NCBI RefSeq assembly: GCF_001545155.1
Contig: NZ_CP014226.1
Coordinates: 3,853,231 to 3,870,779, forward strand
Direction: 5' to 3'
Length of the DNA: 17,549 nt
Origin: Halomonas chromatireducens
Lineage (GTDB): Bacteria; Pseudomonadota; Gammaproteobacteria; Pseudomonadales; Halomonadaceae
Under the pieces are notes generated by a model. That model had not been told where the DNA came from and did not search any database. It was given only the letters and a program-made list of their open reading frames with translations. A program made the translations under genes and the position numbers. This document shows positions 6,165 to 13,296 of the stretch, piece after piece; position 1 is the first letter of the stretch; every line of letters begins with the position of its first letter.

Positions 6165-6619
6165 CTTTCAAGGCTTGCCAGGCCATCCCTTCCTTTCAAA
6201 CAGCAATTTCGCTCTTGCTACATGCCACGCGCTTTCAGAAAAACTGGCATGTTTTGTAACGCTGCCTTTGCCATGGCATCGTACCCCTTCCCAAAAAATT
6301 CACTCAACGTATTGATTTTAATTATCTTATTGAGCAGAAAGCCGCGCGCAGCATGGAGACCACCTTTAAGACCAAAGTCTTAGCACTTCATGTTGCCGAA
6401 AAAAATGGCACGAAATGCAAAAAGAGTGGCGTGATGCGTAAAAACGCGTAGCGGGTTTCCTCATACCATGAAACGGTGCCAAAGATAGCCTGATGCAGGC
6501 TGCCCACAGCTGCCCAACACCTTACGCACAAAAGTTCACACGGAAGTACACAGGTTATCCACAGCTTGAGAACCAAAGCCCTGCAAGCGCCACCTGAGAA
6601 AGGAGCTTATCGCCTGAGC
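6165..6619. other. 455-bp gap without a convincing gene
   Basis: This stretch is visibly more A/T-rich than its neighbours. Short ORFs on both strands (for example 6162-6383 plus, 6388-6576 minus) lack ribosome sites and family features. It holds a perfect 6-bp hairpin TAAGAC-CAAA-GTCTTA (6367-6382), an A/T-rich patch (about 6285-6345) with a consensus-type IHF match on the minus strand at 6305-6317, and two DnaA-box-like sites near its right end. It probably carries the promoter of the acyl-CoA dehydrogenase gene, but I cannot place -35/-10 elements with confidence. A small RNA is possible but not shown. Confidence 0.5.
6522..6563 (+). promoter_or_regulatory. Two DnaA-box-like sites
   Basis: TTATCCACA (6555-6563) matches the DnaA box consensus TTATNCACA perfectly. 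TTACGCACA (6522-6530), 33 bp upstream on the same strand, differs at one base. No dnaA, dnaN or other origin genes are nearby, and no dense box cluster is seen, so this is not called an origin. DnaA-linked control or chance both remain open. Confidence 0.35.
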
Positions 6620-7780
6620 ATGAGTACATCCGATGACGACATGGCCTCCCTGTTCCATGACATGATTCGACGCTGCCTGGAGCAGGAGGTCGCGCCCCAC
6701 TACGAGACATGGGAAGCGCAGGGGGTGATGCCGCGCTCCCTGTGGCGACAGCTCGGTGAGGCCGGACTGCTGGGCATCGACCTGCCGGAAGAGTACGGCG
6801 GAGCGGGAGCGGACTTCGCCATCACCCAGTTCGCCCTGGAGGAGATCTCGCGGCAGGGCTTCGGCGGGTTGGCCAGCGCGTATAACATCCACGCCAATAT
6901 TGTCATGCCCTACCTGCTGCACATCGGCACCCCGGCTCAGCGGGAGAGGTGGCTGCCGGCCATGGCCCGGGGAGAGGTCATCGGCGCCATCGCCATGACC
7001 GAACCCAATGCAGGCAGTGACCTGGCGGCGATGAAGACACGCGCCAGCCGCAACGACGACGGCTGGCTGCTCGACGGCGCCAAGATCTTCATCACCAACG
7101 GCCAGGTGGCGGATATGGTGATCGTCTGCGCCAAGACCGACACCAGCGCCGGTGCCAAGGGCGTGTCGCTGTTCCTGGTGGATACCTCGCTGCCGGGGTT
7201 TTCCCGGGGCAAGCCGATCAAGAAGATCGGCCAGCATGCCAGCGATACCGCCGAGCTGTTCTTCGATCGACTGCAGCTTCCCGCCGACGCCCTGCTCGGT
7301 GACGAAGGCGCCGGTTTCCGCTACCTGATGCAGGAGCTGCCCCGAGAGCGCCTGGGGGTAGGCGCCCAGGCACTGGGTTCCATGGAAGGCGCCCTGGCGC
7401 TGACACTGGACTACGTCAAGGAGCGCCGCGCCTTCAGCCAGGCCGTGGGCGACTTCCAGAACAGTCGCTTCACGCTGGCCGGGGTGCGGGCCGATATCGA
7501 CATGGGGCGCGCCTATTTCGAACACTGTGTGACGAAGTATCGCCGCGGCGAGATGAGCAGCACCGATGCCGCCATACTGAAGCTGCAGCTGAGCGAGATG
7601 CAGTGTCGTAATATCGATGCATGCCTGCAGCTATTCGGCGGCTATGGCTATACCCGGGAGTATCCGATCTCGCGCTTCTACGTGGATGCGCGGGTCCAGA
7701 CCATCTATGCCGGCACCTCGGAAATTATGAAGGAAGTGATCGCGCGGTCACTGCTCGGCAGGGGTGCCACGCAGGCCTGA
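6620..7780 (+). CDS. Acyl-CoA dehydrogenase
   Basis: A 386-residue FAD enzyme that introduces the alpha,beta double bond in acyl-CoA, passing electrons to ETF. Family blocks in order: GLLGIDLPEEYGGAGADF (about 48-65), AMTEPNAGSDLAAM (FAD/substrate loop), ITNGQVADM, ERRAFSQAVGDFQ, LQLFGGYGYTREYPISRFYVDAR and the C-terminal YAGTSEIMKEVIARSLLG. In medium- and short-chain enzymes the catalytic Glu sits in a YEGT motif; here it is YAGT, as in long-chain-type enzymes (YGGTNEIMKE), so the base must come from elsewhere, possibly Glu in GSMEGAL of helix G. Start: AAAGGAG lies at 6599-6605, 14 bases before ATG 6620, rather far; an in-frame CTG at 6614 is an alternative. The thiolase gene begins 36 bp after the stop, so they likely form one operon. 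Chain-length preference is not visible. Confidence 0.92.
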   Translation: MSTSDDDMASLFHDMIRRCLEQEVAPHYETWEAQGVMPRSLWRQLGEAGLLGIDLPEEYGGAGADFAITQFALEEISRQGFGGLASAYNIHANIVMPYLLHIGTPAQRERWLPAMARGEVIGAIAMTEPNAGSDLAAMKTRASRNDDGWLLDGAKIFITNGQVADMVIVCAKTDTSAGAKGVSLFLVDTSLPGFSRGKPIKKIGQHASDTAELFFDRLQLPADALLGDEGAGFRYLMQELPRERLGVGAQALGSMEGALALTLDYVKERRAFSQAVGDFQNSRFTLAGVRADIDMGRAYFEHCVTKYRRGEMSSTDAAILKLQLSEMQCRNIDACLQLFGGYGYTREYPISRFYVDARVQTIYAGTSEIMKEVIARSLLGRGATQA

Positions 7781-7816
7781 CGCCTGGCCCGGAACCCGTC
7801 ACTCAGGAGACAGACC

Positions 7817-9007
7817 ATGCTATTCGATTCAGTCGTCATTCTCGATGGCGCACGCACTGCCATCGGCAGCTTCGGCGGCAGCCTGGCCGGCCTTGCCCCC
7901 CATGAGATGGGCAGCGTGACCGCCCGCGAGGCGATCCTGCGTGCCGGCATCGAGGCCGATATCATCGATCACTCGGTGTACGGGCACATCATCGCCACCG
8001 GCCCTCAGGATGCCTATCTGGCCCGGCATATCGCCCTGGAGGCCGGGGTGCCCGAGGGTGCCGCGGCATTCAACGTCAACCGCCTGTGTGGCTCCGGCGT
8101 GCAGGCGCTGCTCTCCGCCGCCCAGCAGATCGCCCTGGGAGACAGTCATTTCGCCCTGGCCGGCGGTGCCGAATCAATGAGCCGCGGCGCCTACCTGTTG
8201 CCGCCACAGGCCCGCAACGGCCTGCGCATGGGCCACGCCGCGGTGACCGACCTGACCCTGGGCATCCTCAGCGACCCCTTTGGCAGCGGCCACATGGGCG
8301 GCACCGCCGAGAATATTGCCAGCCGCTTCGGCCTGACCCGCGAGGAGGTAGACCAGTTCGCCCTGGAGAGCCACCACAAGGCCGCGCACGCCATCGCCGA
8401 GGGTCGCTTCGACGGCCAGATCGTGCCGGTGACGGTGCGCGAGGGCAAGGCCGAGCGTCAATTCGACCGCGACGAGCATGTGCGCGACGGCGTGACCCTG
8501 GCCGACCTGGGCAAGCTCAAGCCCGCTTTCCAGAAGGAGGGTCTGGTTACCGCCGGCAATGCCTCGGGCCTCAACGACGGTGCCGCCAGCCTGGTGCTGG
8601 CCCAAGCCGACGAGGCCAGCCGCCGCGGCCTGACGCCACGGGCGCGGATCGTCGCCGGCACGGTTGCCGGAGTTGAACCCTCGTTCATGGGGCTGGGGCC
8701 GATTCCCGCGGTGAAGCGCTGCCTGACCCAGGCCGGGCTCACCATCGGTGACATCGACGTGATCGAGTCCAACGAGGCCTTCGCCGCCCAGGCCCTGGCG
8801 GTGGCACGGGAACTCGACTTTCCCCTCGAGCGCCTCAATCCCAACGGCGGCGCCGTTGGGCTCGGACATCCGGTCGGCGCTACCGGGGCGATCCTGGTGC
8901 TGAAGGCACTGGCCGAACTGGAGCGCACCGGTGGCCGCTTCGGCCTGATCACCCTATGTATCGGCGGAGGACAAGGCATTGCGCTTCTGATCGACCGCAA
9001 CATCTGA
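7817..9007 (+). CDS. Thiolase (acetyl-CoA C-acyltransferase family)
   Basis: A 396-residue thiolase, normal length for the family. It cleaves 3-ketoacyl-CoA with CoA, or condenses two acyl-CoAs. Catalytic residues are all present: nucleophile Cys91 (NVNRLCGSGVQ), His351 (NGGAVGLGHPVGATGA) and Cys381 (LITLCIGGGQG). The start has AGGAG at 7804-7808, eight bases before the ATG. Coupling with the acyl-CoA dehydrogenase upstream argues for a degradative beta-oxidation role. The sequence also resembles biosynthetic PhaA/BktB-type enzymes, and a role in polyhydroxyalkanoate precursor formation cannot be excluded. No hydratase or 3-hydroxyacyl-CoA dehydrogenase gene is in the window, so the middle steps must be encoded elsewhere. 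Cytoplasmic. Confidence 0.93.
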   Translation: MLFDSVVILDGARTAIGSFGGSLAGLAPHEMGSVTAREAILRAGIEADIIDHSVYGHIIATGPQDAYLARHIALEAGVPEGAAAFNVNRLCGSGVQALLSAAQQIALGDSHFALAGGAESMSRGAYLLPPQARNGLRMGHAAVTDLTLGILSDPFGSGHMGGTAENIASRFGLTREEVDQFALESHHKAAHAIAEGRFDGQIVPVTVREGKAERQFDRDEHVRDGVTLADLGKLKPAFQKEGLVTAGNASGLNDGAASLVLAQADEASRRGLTPRARIVAGTVAGVEPSFMGLGPIPAVKRCLTQAGLTIGDIDVIESNEAFAAQALAVARELDFPLERLNPNGGAVGLGHPVGATGAILVLKALAELERTGGRFGLITLCIGGGQGIALLIDRNI

Positions 9008-9122
9008 GCGAGGCGGCAAAGCCGAAATGAAAGAGTACAAGGCGCCTGAAAAGCTTATAACCATTTTTGCTTAGTCGCAGAGTTGGTTACTGTAAGAAAC
9101 GATAAAAAAAGGGTCTGAGACA

Positions 9123-9156
9123 CTGCGAGATGCGGAAGAACTTCCGCTTCTCGCAG
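9123..9156. promoter_or_regulatory. Long near-perfect hairpin upstream of fadD
   Basis: CTGCGAGATGCGGAAG (9123-9138), loop AA, CTTCCGCTTCTCGCAG (9141-9156): 15 of 16 positions pair, with one T-T mismatch. It ends 25 bases before the fadD ATG, leaving the GAGAGG ribosome site (9170-9175) outside. A run of seven A lies upstream (9105-9111). On the plus strand no T tract follows, so it is not a standard terminator. It could be an mRNA-stabilising 5' structure or a protein-binding operator. Confidence 0.55.
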
Positions 9157-9181
9157 CCAGGTCATTCACGAGAGGCCGTTC

Positions 9182-10918
9182 ATGTCGAATGTTCATTATT
9201 ACAATAACAAGCCCTGGGCAAGTCACTACCGGGCCGCCCGTTCCGAAACGGGTGAAGCATCTGCCAGCCATCACCTGCACGACAACCTGCCTGCGCTCAT
9301 TCAGGCGGCGGGAAACACCTACAGCCAACAGCTCGCCTTCACCACCTGCATGCCCAATGGCATGAATGGTCGCCTGACCTACGGCGAAGTCGAAGAAATG
9401 TCGGATGCCTTCGCCGTTTATTTACGCGAATGCGTCAAGCTGGAGCCCGGCACCCGCGTGGCCGTACAGATGCCCAACTGCCTGACGCTACCCGTTGTAG
9501 CCTTCGGCATCCTCAAGGCCGGCTGTATTCTGGTCAACGTCAATCCGCTCTACACCAAGCGGGAAATGGAACACCAGTTCAACGACAGCGGGACGCAGGC
9601 CCTGGTCATTGTCGATATGTTCATCGACAAGCTGGAATCCATCCTCGAGCGGACCGAGATCAAGCAGGTGGTGGTCACTTCTATAGCCCAGTGGTTTCCC
9701 CCTGCCGTAAAGGGCGTATTGCAGCTGGTGCTCAAATACTGGAACCGGGTGCTTCCCAGGCACTCATTGGACGTCGACACCATCGATCAGGCACTGAGCA
9801 GAGGACGAGAAGCGAAGGCCGCCCACAGCATCAATGTAAGCCAGTACTGGCAGCATCTGGACCGCTCGGATACCGCCTTGCTGCAATATACCGGGGGCAC
9901 CACCGGGGTCAGCAAGGGCGCCGAGCTTACCCACGGCAACCTGATCAGCAACCTGGAGCAGGTGGACTCCGTCGCCGGTGATCACATCGAACCGGGCAAG
10001 GAGTGCATCCTCACGGCGTTGCCGATCTACCACATCTTTGCCTTCACCGTTAACCTGCTGGCGTTTTATCACAAAGGGGCGCACAACGTTCTGGTGCCCA
10101 GCCCGCGACCCATCCAGAACTGCCAGCGCGCTTTCGACAACTACCCCATCTCGTGGATCTCTGGCGTCAATACGCTTTATAACGCCCTGCTGAACGAGGA
10201 GTGGTTCACCGTCTATCCCCCTCCCTCCATGAAGGTGGCACTGGCCGGTGGCACCGCGCTGCACAAGGCTGTCGCCGAGCGCTGGCGTGCGGTGGTCGGC
10301 AGTCCAATTGCCGAGGGCTATGGGCTGACGGAAACCTCCCCGGTCATCTGTTTCAACCCCATCGGCCAGGAGCGCCCAGACTGCATCGGTATACCGGCAC
10401 CGCAAACCGATGTGCGCCTTGTCGATGAGCAGGGCGAGCCGGTGCCGGTCGGTGAGCCGGGCGAAATCATCGTGCGTGGTCCTCAGGTCATGAAAGGGTA
10501 CTGGAATCGTCCCGAGGAAACCGCCAGTGCCATCAAGGATGGCTGGTTCTACACGGGCGATATCGGTGTCATGGCTGAAGACGGCTATTTCAAGATTGTC
10601 GATCGCAAGAAAGACATGATTCTTGTCAGCGGCTTCAACGTCTACCCCAATGAAGTCGAGGATTGTATCGCCCGTATTCCACAGGTGCAGGAGTCAGCGG
10701 TCATTGGTGTCGCCAATGAGCAGACCGGCGAAGCCGTCCATGCCTATGTGGTTCTGCGCGAGGAGGGCATCACCGAGAAGGACGTGATCGCGCACTGCAA
10801 GCAGGAGCTGGCTGCCTACAAGGTGCCCAGGAAAGTCGTGTTCTGGGGCGAGCTACCCAAGACACCGGTTGGCAAGGTCTTGCGTAAAGAAGTGCGAGCC
10901 ACAGTCACGAGTGACTGA
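9182..10918 (+). CDS. fadD: Long-chain fatty acid-CoA ligase FadD
   Basis: A 578-residue AMP-forming acyl-CoA synthetase; E. coli FadD has 561. It activates fatty acids with ATP and CoA at the inner face of the membrane. Motifs: P-loop YTGGTTGVSKG (236-246), EGYGLTETSP with Tyr380-Thr385, GWFYTGDIG (454-462, ATP-ribose Asp460), the hinge DRKKDMILVSGFNVYPNEVE from Asp474, and catalytic Lys565 (PVGKVLRKE). NVNPLYTKREMEHQFNDSG and VNTLYNALLN closely follow FadD. Compared with FadD it has a longer N-terminus (SNVHYYNNKPWASHYRAARS). Start: GAGAGG six bases before the ATG. A 174-bp gap with a large hairpin separates it from the thiolase gene; the transporter gene follows 49 bp later. Side-chain or steroid acids are alternative substrates, given the neighbour. 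Confidence 0.93.
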   Translation: MSNVHYYNNKPWASHYRAARSETGEASASHHLHDNLPALIQAAGNTYSQQLAFTTCMPNGMNGRLTYGEVEEMSDAFAVYLRECVKLEPGTRVAVQMPNCLTLPVVAFGILKAGCILVNVNPLYTKREMEHQFNDSGTQALVIVDMFIDKLESILERTEIKQVVVTSIAQWFPPAVKGVLQLVLKYWNRVLPRHSLDVDTIDQALSRGREAKAAHSINVSQYWQHLDRSDTALLQYTGGTTGVSKGAELTHGNLISNLEQVDSVAGDHIEPGKECILTALPIYHIFAFTVNLLAFYHKGAHNVLVPSPRPIQNCQRAFDNYPISWISGVNTLYNALLNEEWFTVYPPPSMKVALAGGTALHKAVAERWRAVVGSPIAEGYGLTETSPVICFNPIGQERPDCIGIPAPQTDVRLVDEQGEPVPVGEPGEIIVRGPQVMKGYWNRPEETASAIKDGWFYTGDIGVMAEDGYFKIVDRKKDMILVSGFNVYPNEVEDCIARIPQVQESAVIGVANEQTGEAVHAYVVLREEGITEKDVIAHCKQELAAYKVPRKVVFWGELPKTPVGKVLRKEVRATVTSD

Positions 10919-10967
10919 TCGGTTGATTTGTCAGAGAGTTGATAACAACAAAGCTGGAGCATAAAGA

Positions 10968-11864
10968 ATGCTGAGCCCATTGGAAGAGAGCTTACTGTCC
11001 ATCATGATGGTGATCATCATGTTTGGCATGGGGTCATCGCTGACCTTCAAGGATTTCAGGCTGGCCATGCGCCACCCTCAAGCCGTTGGGGTCGGTTTTG
11101 CTTCCCAGTACATGCTGATGCCGTTGATCGCCTTCCTGCTCTCTCGCGTGCTGAATCTGACGCCTGAGCAAACAGTGGGCCTGGTGCTGATCGGCTGCAT
11201 GCCCGGCGGTACGACATCGAATATATTCGCCTACTTTTCGAAAAGCCTGCTCAGTCTGAGCATCATGATGACCATCTGCTCCACCCTGGCCGGTTTTGTC
11301 ATGGTGCCTTTGCTGATGGAGTTCTACACCCAGGGTATTGATGATGCCTTCCGTATCCCGCCGGATCAGATCGCCCGGCTACTCTTTGTGCTGCTGATTC
11401 CCACGCTTATCGGCATGTGGCTGCGTCGCAAGAACTCGAATATCGGCGCCGTGATAGAGCTGATGGGCGGAATTCTCGGCGCCATCGTCATCCTCTTCCT
11501 GGTGGTTACCTGGGTGCCAAGAAACTGGCGTCTGCTGGTGGAAACCGGCTGGGAAGTCTACGCCGCTGTCATCCTGATCGGCCTCATCGGTTTCGCTTTT
11601 GGCTACCTTTTCTCCCGCGTGCTGCGGCTGAACCCCCAGAAAGCCAGAACGGTGTCGCTGGAAACAGGTATTCAGAATGGCCCGCTGGCAGCGCTGATTG
11701 TCATCATGACATTTGCCGATGAAACCCAGCAGCTCATCCTGCTGATACCTGTCATGTATTCGCTGTTCATCGTCATCAATTCCACCTTTGCCACCGTCTT
11801 CTATCGCCGCTGGACCCGGCGTGAGGAGCTGGCACGGGATCAGGCCAAGGTCGAACCGACCTGA
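10968..11864 (+). CDS. Bile acid:sodium symporter (BASS) family transporter
   Basis: A 298-residue inner-membrane protein with about eight to ten hydrophobic helices. The BASS hallmarks are an early FGMGSSLTFKDF segment, LIGCMPGGTTSNIFAYFSKS (about 79-98, corresponding to the Na+/substrate crossover region) and the later ETGIQNGPLAALIV motif (corresponding to the second crossover). Known members import organic anions such as bile acids, pyruvate or pantoate with Na+. GGAG lies eight bases before the ATG. Placement 49 bp behind an acyl-CoA ligase suggests uptake of a carboxylic acid that FadD then activates; the substrate itself cannot be read from sequence. Sodium coupling would suit a halophile. 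It converges with the AraC-type regulator, 41 bp apart. Confidence 0.9.
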   Translation: MLSPLEESLLSIMMVIIMFGMGSSLTFKDFRLAMRHPQAVGVGFASQYMLMPLIAFLLSRVLNLTPEQTVGLVLIGCMPGGTTSNIFAYFSKSLLSLSIMMTICSTLAGFVMVPLLMEFYTQGIDDAFRIPPDQIARLLFVLLIPTLIGMWLRRKNSNIGAVIELMGGILGAIVILFLVVTWVPRNWRLLVETGWEVYAAVILIGLIGFAFGYLFSRVLRLNPQKARTVSLETGIQNGPLAALIVIMTFADETQQLILLIPVMYSLFIVINSTFATVFYRRWTRREELARDQAKVEPT

Positions 11865-11905
11865 AGCAGCGCATTCGCCAGGCGACCGGACTCATGAGAG
11901 GCGTA

Positions 11906-12922
11906 TCAGGCCTGCTGAGGCAAGGGCGCGATCGCCCGTCGGTAGGCGGCGGGCGAGTTGCCGGTCCATGCCTTGAAGGCACGGCTGAAGCAGGCCAGGT
12001 CCTCAAAGCCCAGGTCATCGGATATACCCAGCAGCGGCCGCTCGGTGCGGGTCAGCGCCTGGATGGCGAAGTCGCGCCGGAACTCGTCCTTGACCGCCTG
12101 GAAATGGGTACCCTCGGCGGCAAGTCGCCGGGAAAGGGTCCTGACCGACATGTGGAGCGCGGCAGCCACATCCTGCACTGAGCCCGAGGACGCCAGGTGT
12201 TGCGAGAGATGCTCCCGCACCCGATGCGAGACCAGCCGATCGGCAAGGGAGACGTAGAACCAGTCGGCGGGTGCCCGACGCAGAAAGGCGCCCAAGTGCT
12301 TCTTGGTCTGGCGTATCGGCTGTTCCAGCAGGGACCGATCGAAGTACATGGCAGTCTCGGGACGGTCGAACAGGACCTTGCCCGGGTAGAAATAGAGATA
12401 GTCAGCGCTGTGAGCCGGCTGGGCATAGGCGCACTCCATCATGATCGGCGGGATCTTGCGCGCGATCATCCACGAGGCGATGCCGTGGAACAGCTTGAGC
12501 ATCAGCTCATGGACGAGAATACGGCTGCCCGCCGGCGGCCGATGCTCCACCAGCGCGACCCGGACCAGGTCGTCCTCGACGCTGTATTCGTAGCCGAAGT
12601 CGTCCAGCACGATCCGAAAAAACAGCGTATAGCGATGCAGGGCCACCTTCAGCGTCGGCGCTTCCAGTACGCTCAAACAAAGCAGCTTGAGGGTGCCGCT
12701 GCGCAACGGCCGGGCGAAGAAACCCGGTGTCTCGTCGTCAAAGTCGTTCACCAGCAGCCGGTAGAGCGTGGCGAACTGCTCCACCGTGACACGCCCGTGG
12801 GGTGCCGCGAGCAGAAACGGCGAGATCCCCGCACGCTCGAGATAGCTCCCACGGGCACGTTCCACGACGGGAACGCCGTGAAACAGCTCGTTGACGAAAT
12901 GCATGGATACCGTGACGGTCAC
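11906..12922 (-). CDS. AraC-family regulator with N-terminal arabinose-binding-like domain
   Basis: A 338-residue transcription factor. Residues about 20-205 resemble the Arabinose_bd (PF12625) sensor domain found in OruR-like regulators; about 240-335 form the AraC double helix-turn-helix. The first recognition region is SVQDVAAALHMSVRTLSRRLAAEG; the second contains ISDDLGFEDLACFSRAFKAWTGNSPAAYRR, the typical AraC signature. Start: GTG at 12922 with GAGG six bases upstream; an ATG at 12904 is in frame but lacks a ribosome site. A perfect inverted repeat CGTGAC-G-GTCACG (12911-12923) covers the start codon. Members of this family often control lipid, alkane or amino acid use near their genes, so fadD/BASS and perhaps the dehydrogenase/thiolase operon are likely targets; that is inferred. 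It is divergent from the toxin-antitoxin pair with a 71-bp gap. Confidence 0.9.
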   Translation of the reverse strand: MTVTVSMHFVNELFHGVPVVERARGSYLERAGISPFLLAAPHGRVTVEQFATLYRLLVNDFDDETPGFFARPLRSGTLKLLCLSVLEAPTLKVALHRYTLFFRIVLDDFGYEYSVEDDLVRVALVEHRPPAGSRILVHELMLKLFHGIASWMIARKIPPIMMECAYAQPAHSADYLYFYPGKVLFDRPETAMYFDRSLLEQPIRQTKKHLGAFLRRAPADWFYVSLADRLVSHRVREHLSQHLASSGSVQDVAAALHMSVRTLSRRLAAEGTHFQAVKDEFRRDFAIQALTRTERPLLGISDDLGFEDLACFSRAFKAWTGNSPAAYRRAIAPLPQQA

Positions 12923-12956
12923 GCCGGGCCTCGCTCGACGACTGCTCGTGAAAAAA

Positions 12957-12965
12957 TGCTAGACT
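12957..12965 (+). promoter_or_regulatory. Possible extended -10 promoter of mntA-hepT
   Basis: TGCTAGACT: an extended -10 (TGn followed by TAGACT, 4 of 6 matches to TATAAT), 28 bases before the mntA ATG and after an A-rich run. There is no good -35 at 16-18 bp, which extended -10 promoters can lack. Tentative. Confidence 0.3.
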
Positions 12966-12993
12966 CATCATGCCATTGATGGGGTGAGTAGCA

Positions 12994-13296
12994 ATGCGCG
13001 TAACACACGATCAGATCCATATCATCCTTTCGACAGTCCGCAGCATCGCTGGAGCGGACGTCGAGGTGCGGCTGTTCGGTTCCCGCCTGGACGACACCCG
13101 AAAGGGCGGTGATCTCGATCTTCTGCTCATCTCGCCCAACCCCCTGCCACGCCTCGCTCTGGCCGAGATCAAAGGTAAGCTTGAAGCGAAACTCTACCTG
13201 CCGGTGGATCTTCTGTCTTATTCCCGGGATAGGGTTCCATCACCTTTCCAGGCCATTGCTCTCTCCCAAGGCCACCCATTGGACGATGCGGCATGA
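12994..13296 (+). CDS. mntA: MNT-domain nucleotidyltransferase, MntA-type antitoxin
   Basis: A 100-residue minimal nucleotidyltransferase. The active site is intact: Gly29-Ser30, then Asp40 and Asp42 (GS-x9-DxD, in FGSRLDDTRKGGDLDLLL), and a third acid Asp72 (LPVDLLSYS). In characterised MntA-HepT modules such a protein transfers AMP to a tyrosine of the HEPN toxin and silences it. Length is typical. The ribosome site GGGGTGAG lies at 12981-12988. The end overlaps the next gene by ATGA, so the two are co-translated. Here the antitoxin gene comes first; in the well-studied Shewanella pair the toxin gene comes first. The pair is more A/T-rich than its neighbours, hinting at horizontal gain. MNT fold and catalytic residues are seen; the antitoxin role is inferred from context. 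Confidence 0.85.
   Translation: MRVTHDQIHIILSTVRSIAGADVEVRLFGSRLDDTRKGGDLDLLLISPNPLPRLALAEIKGKLEAKLYLPVDLLSYSRDRVPSPFQAIALSQGHPLDDAA

Noticed and set aside
6305..6317. Perfect IHF consensus match on the minus strand
   Set aside because: The consensus is loose and common in A/T-rich gaps; reported only as context for the DnaA boxes.
6367..6382. 6-bp hairpin TAAGAC-CAAA-GTCTTA as a terminator or sRNA end
   Set aside because: Stem is short and A/T-rich, with no T tract after it.
6162..6383. 73-codon ORF after znuA
   Set aside because: No ribosome site, starts inside the terminator hairpin region, low-complexity composition.
9063..9076. ATTTTTGCTTAGTC, a 13/14 match to part of the nested palindrome at 1283-1296
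   Set aside because: The match does not extend to either side and one such short match is expected by chance, so I do not call a second copy.
12197..12979. 260-codon plus-strand ORF opposite the AraC-type gene
   Set aside because: No family features; the minus-strand frame contains the full AraC helix-turn-helix signature.
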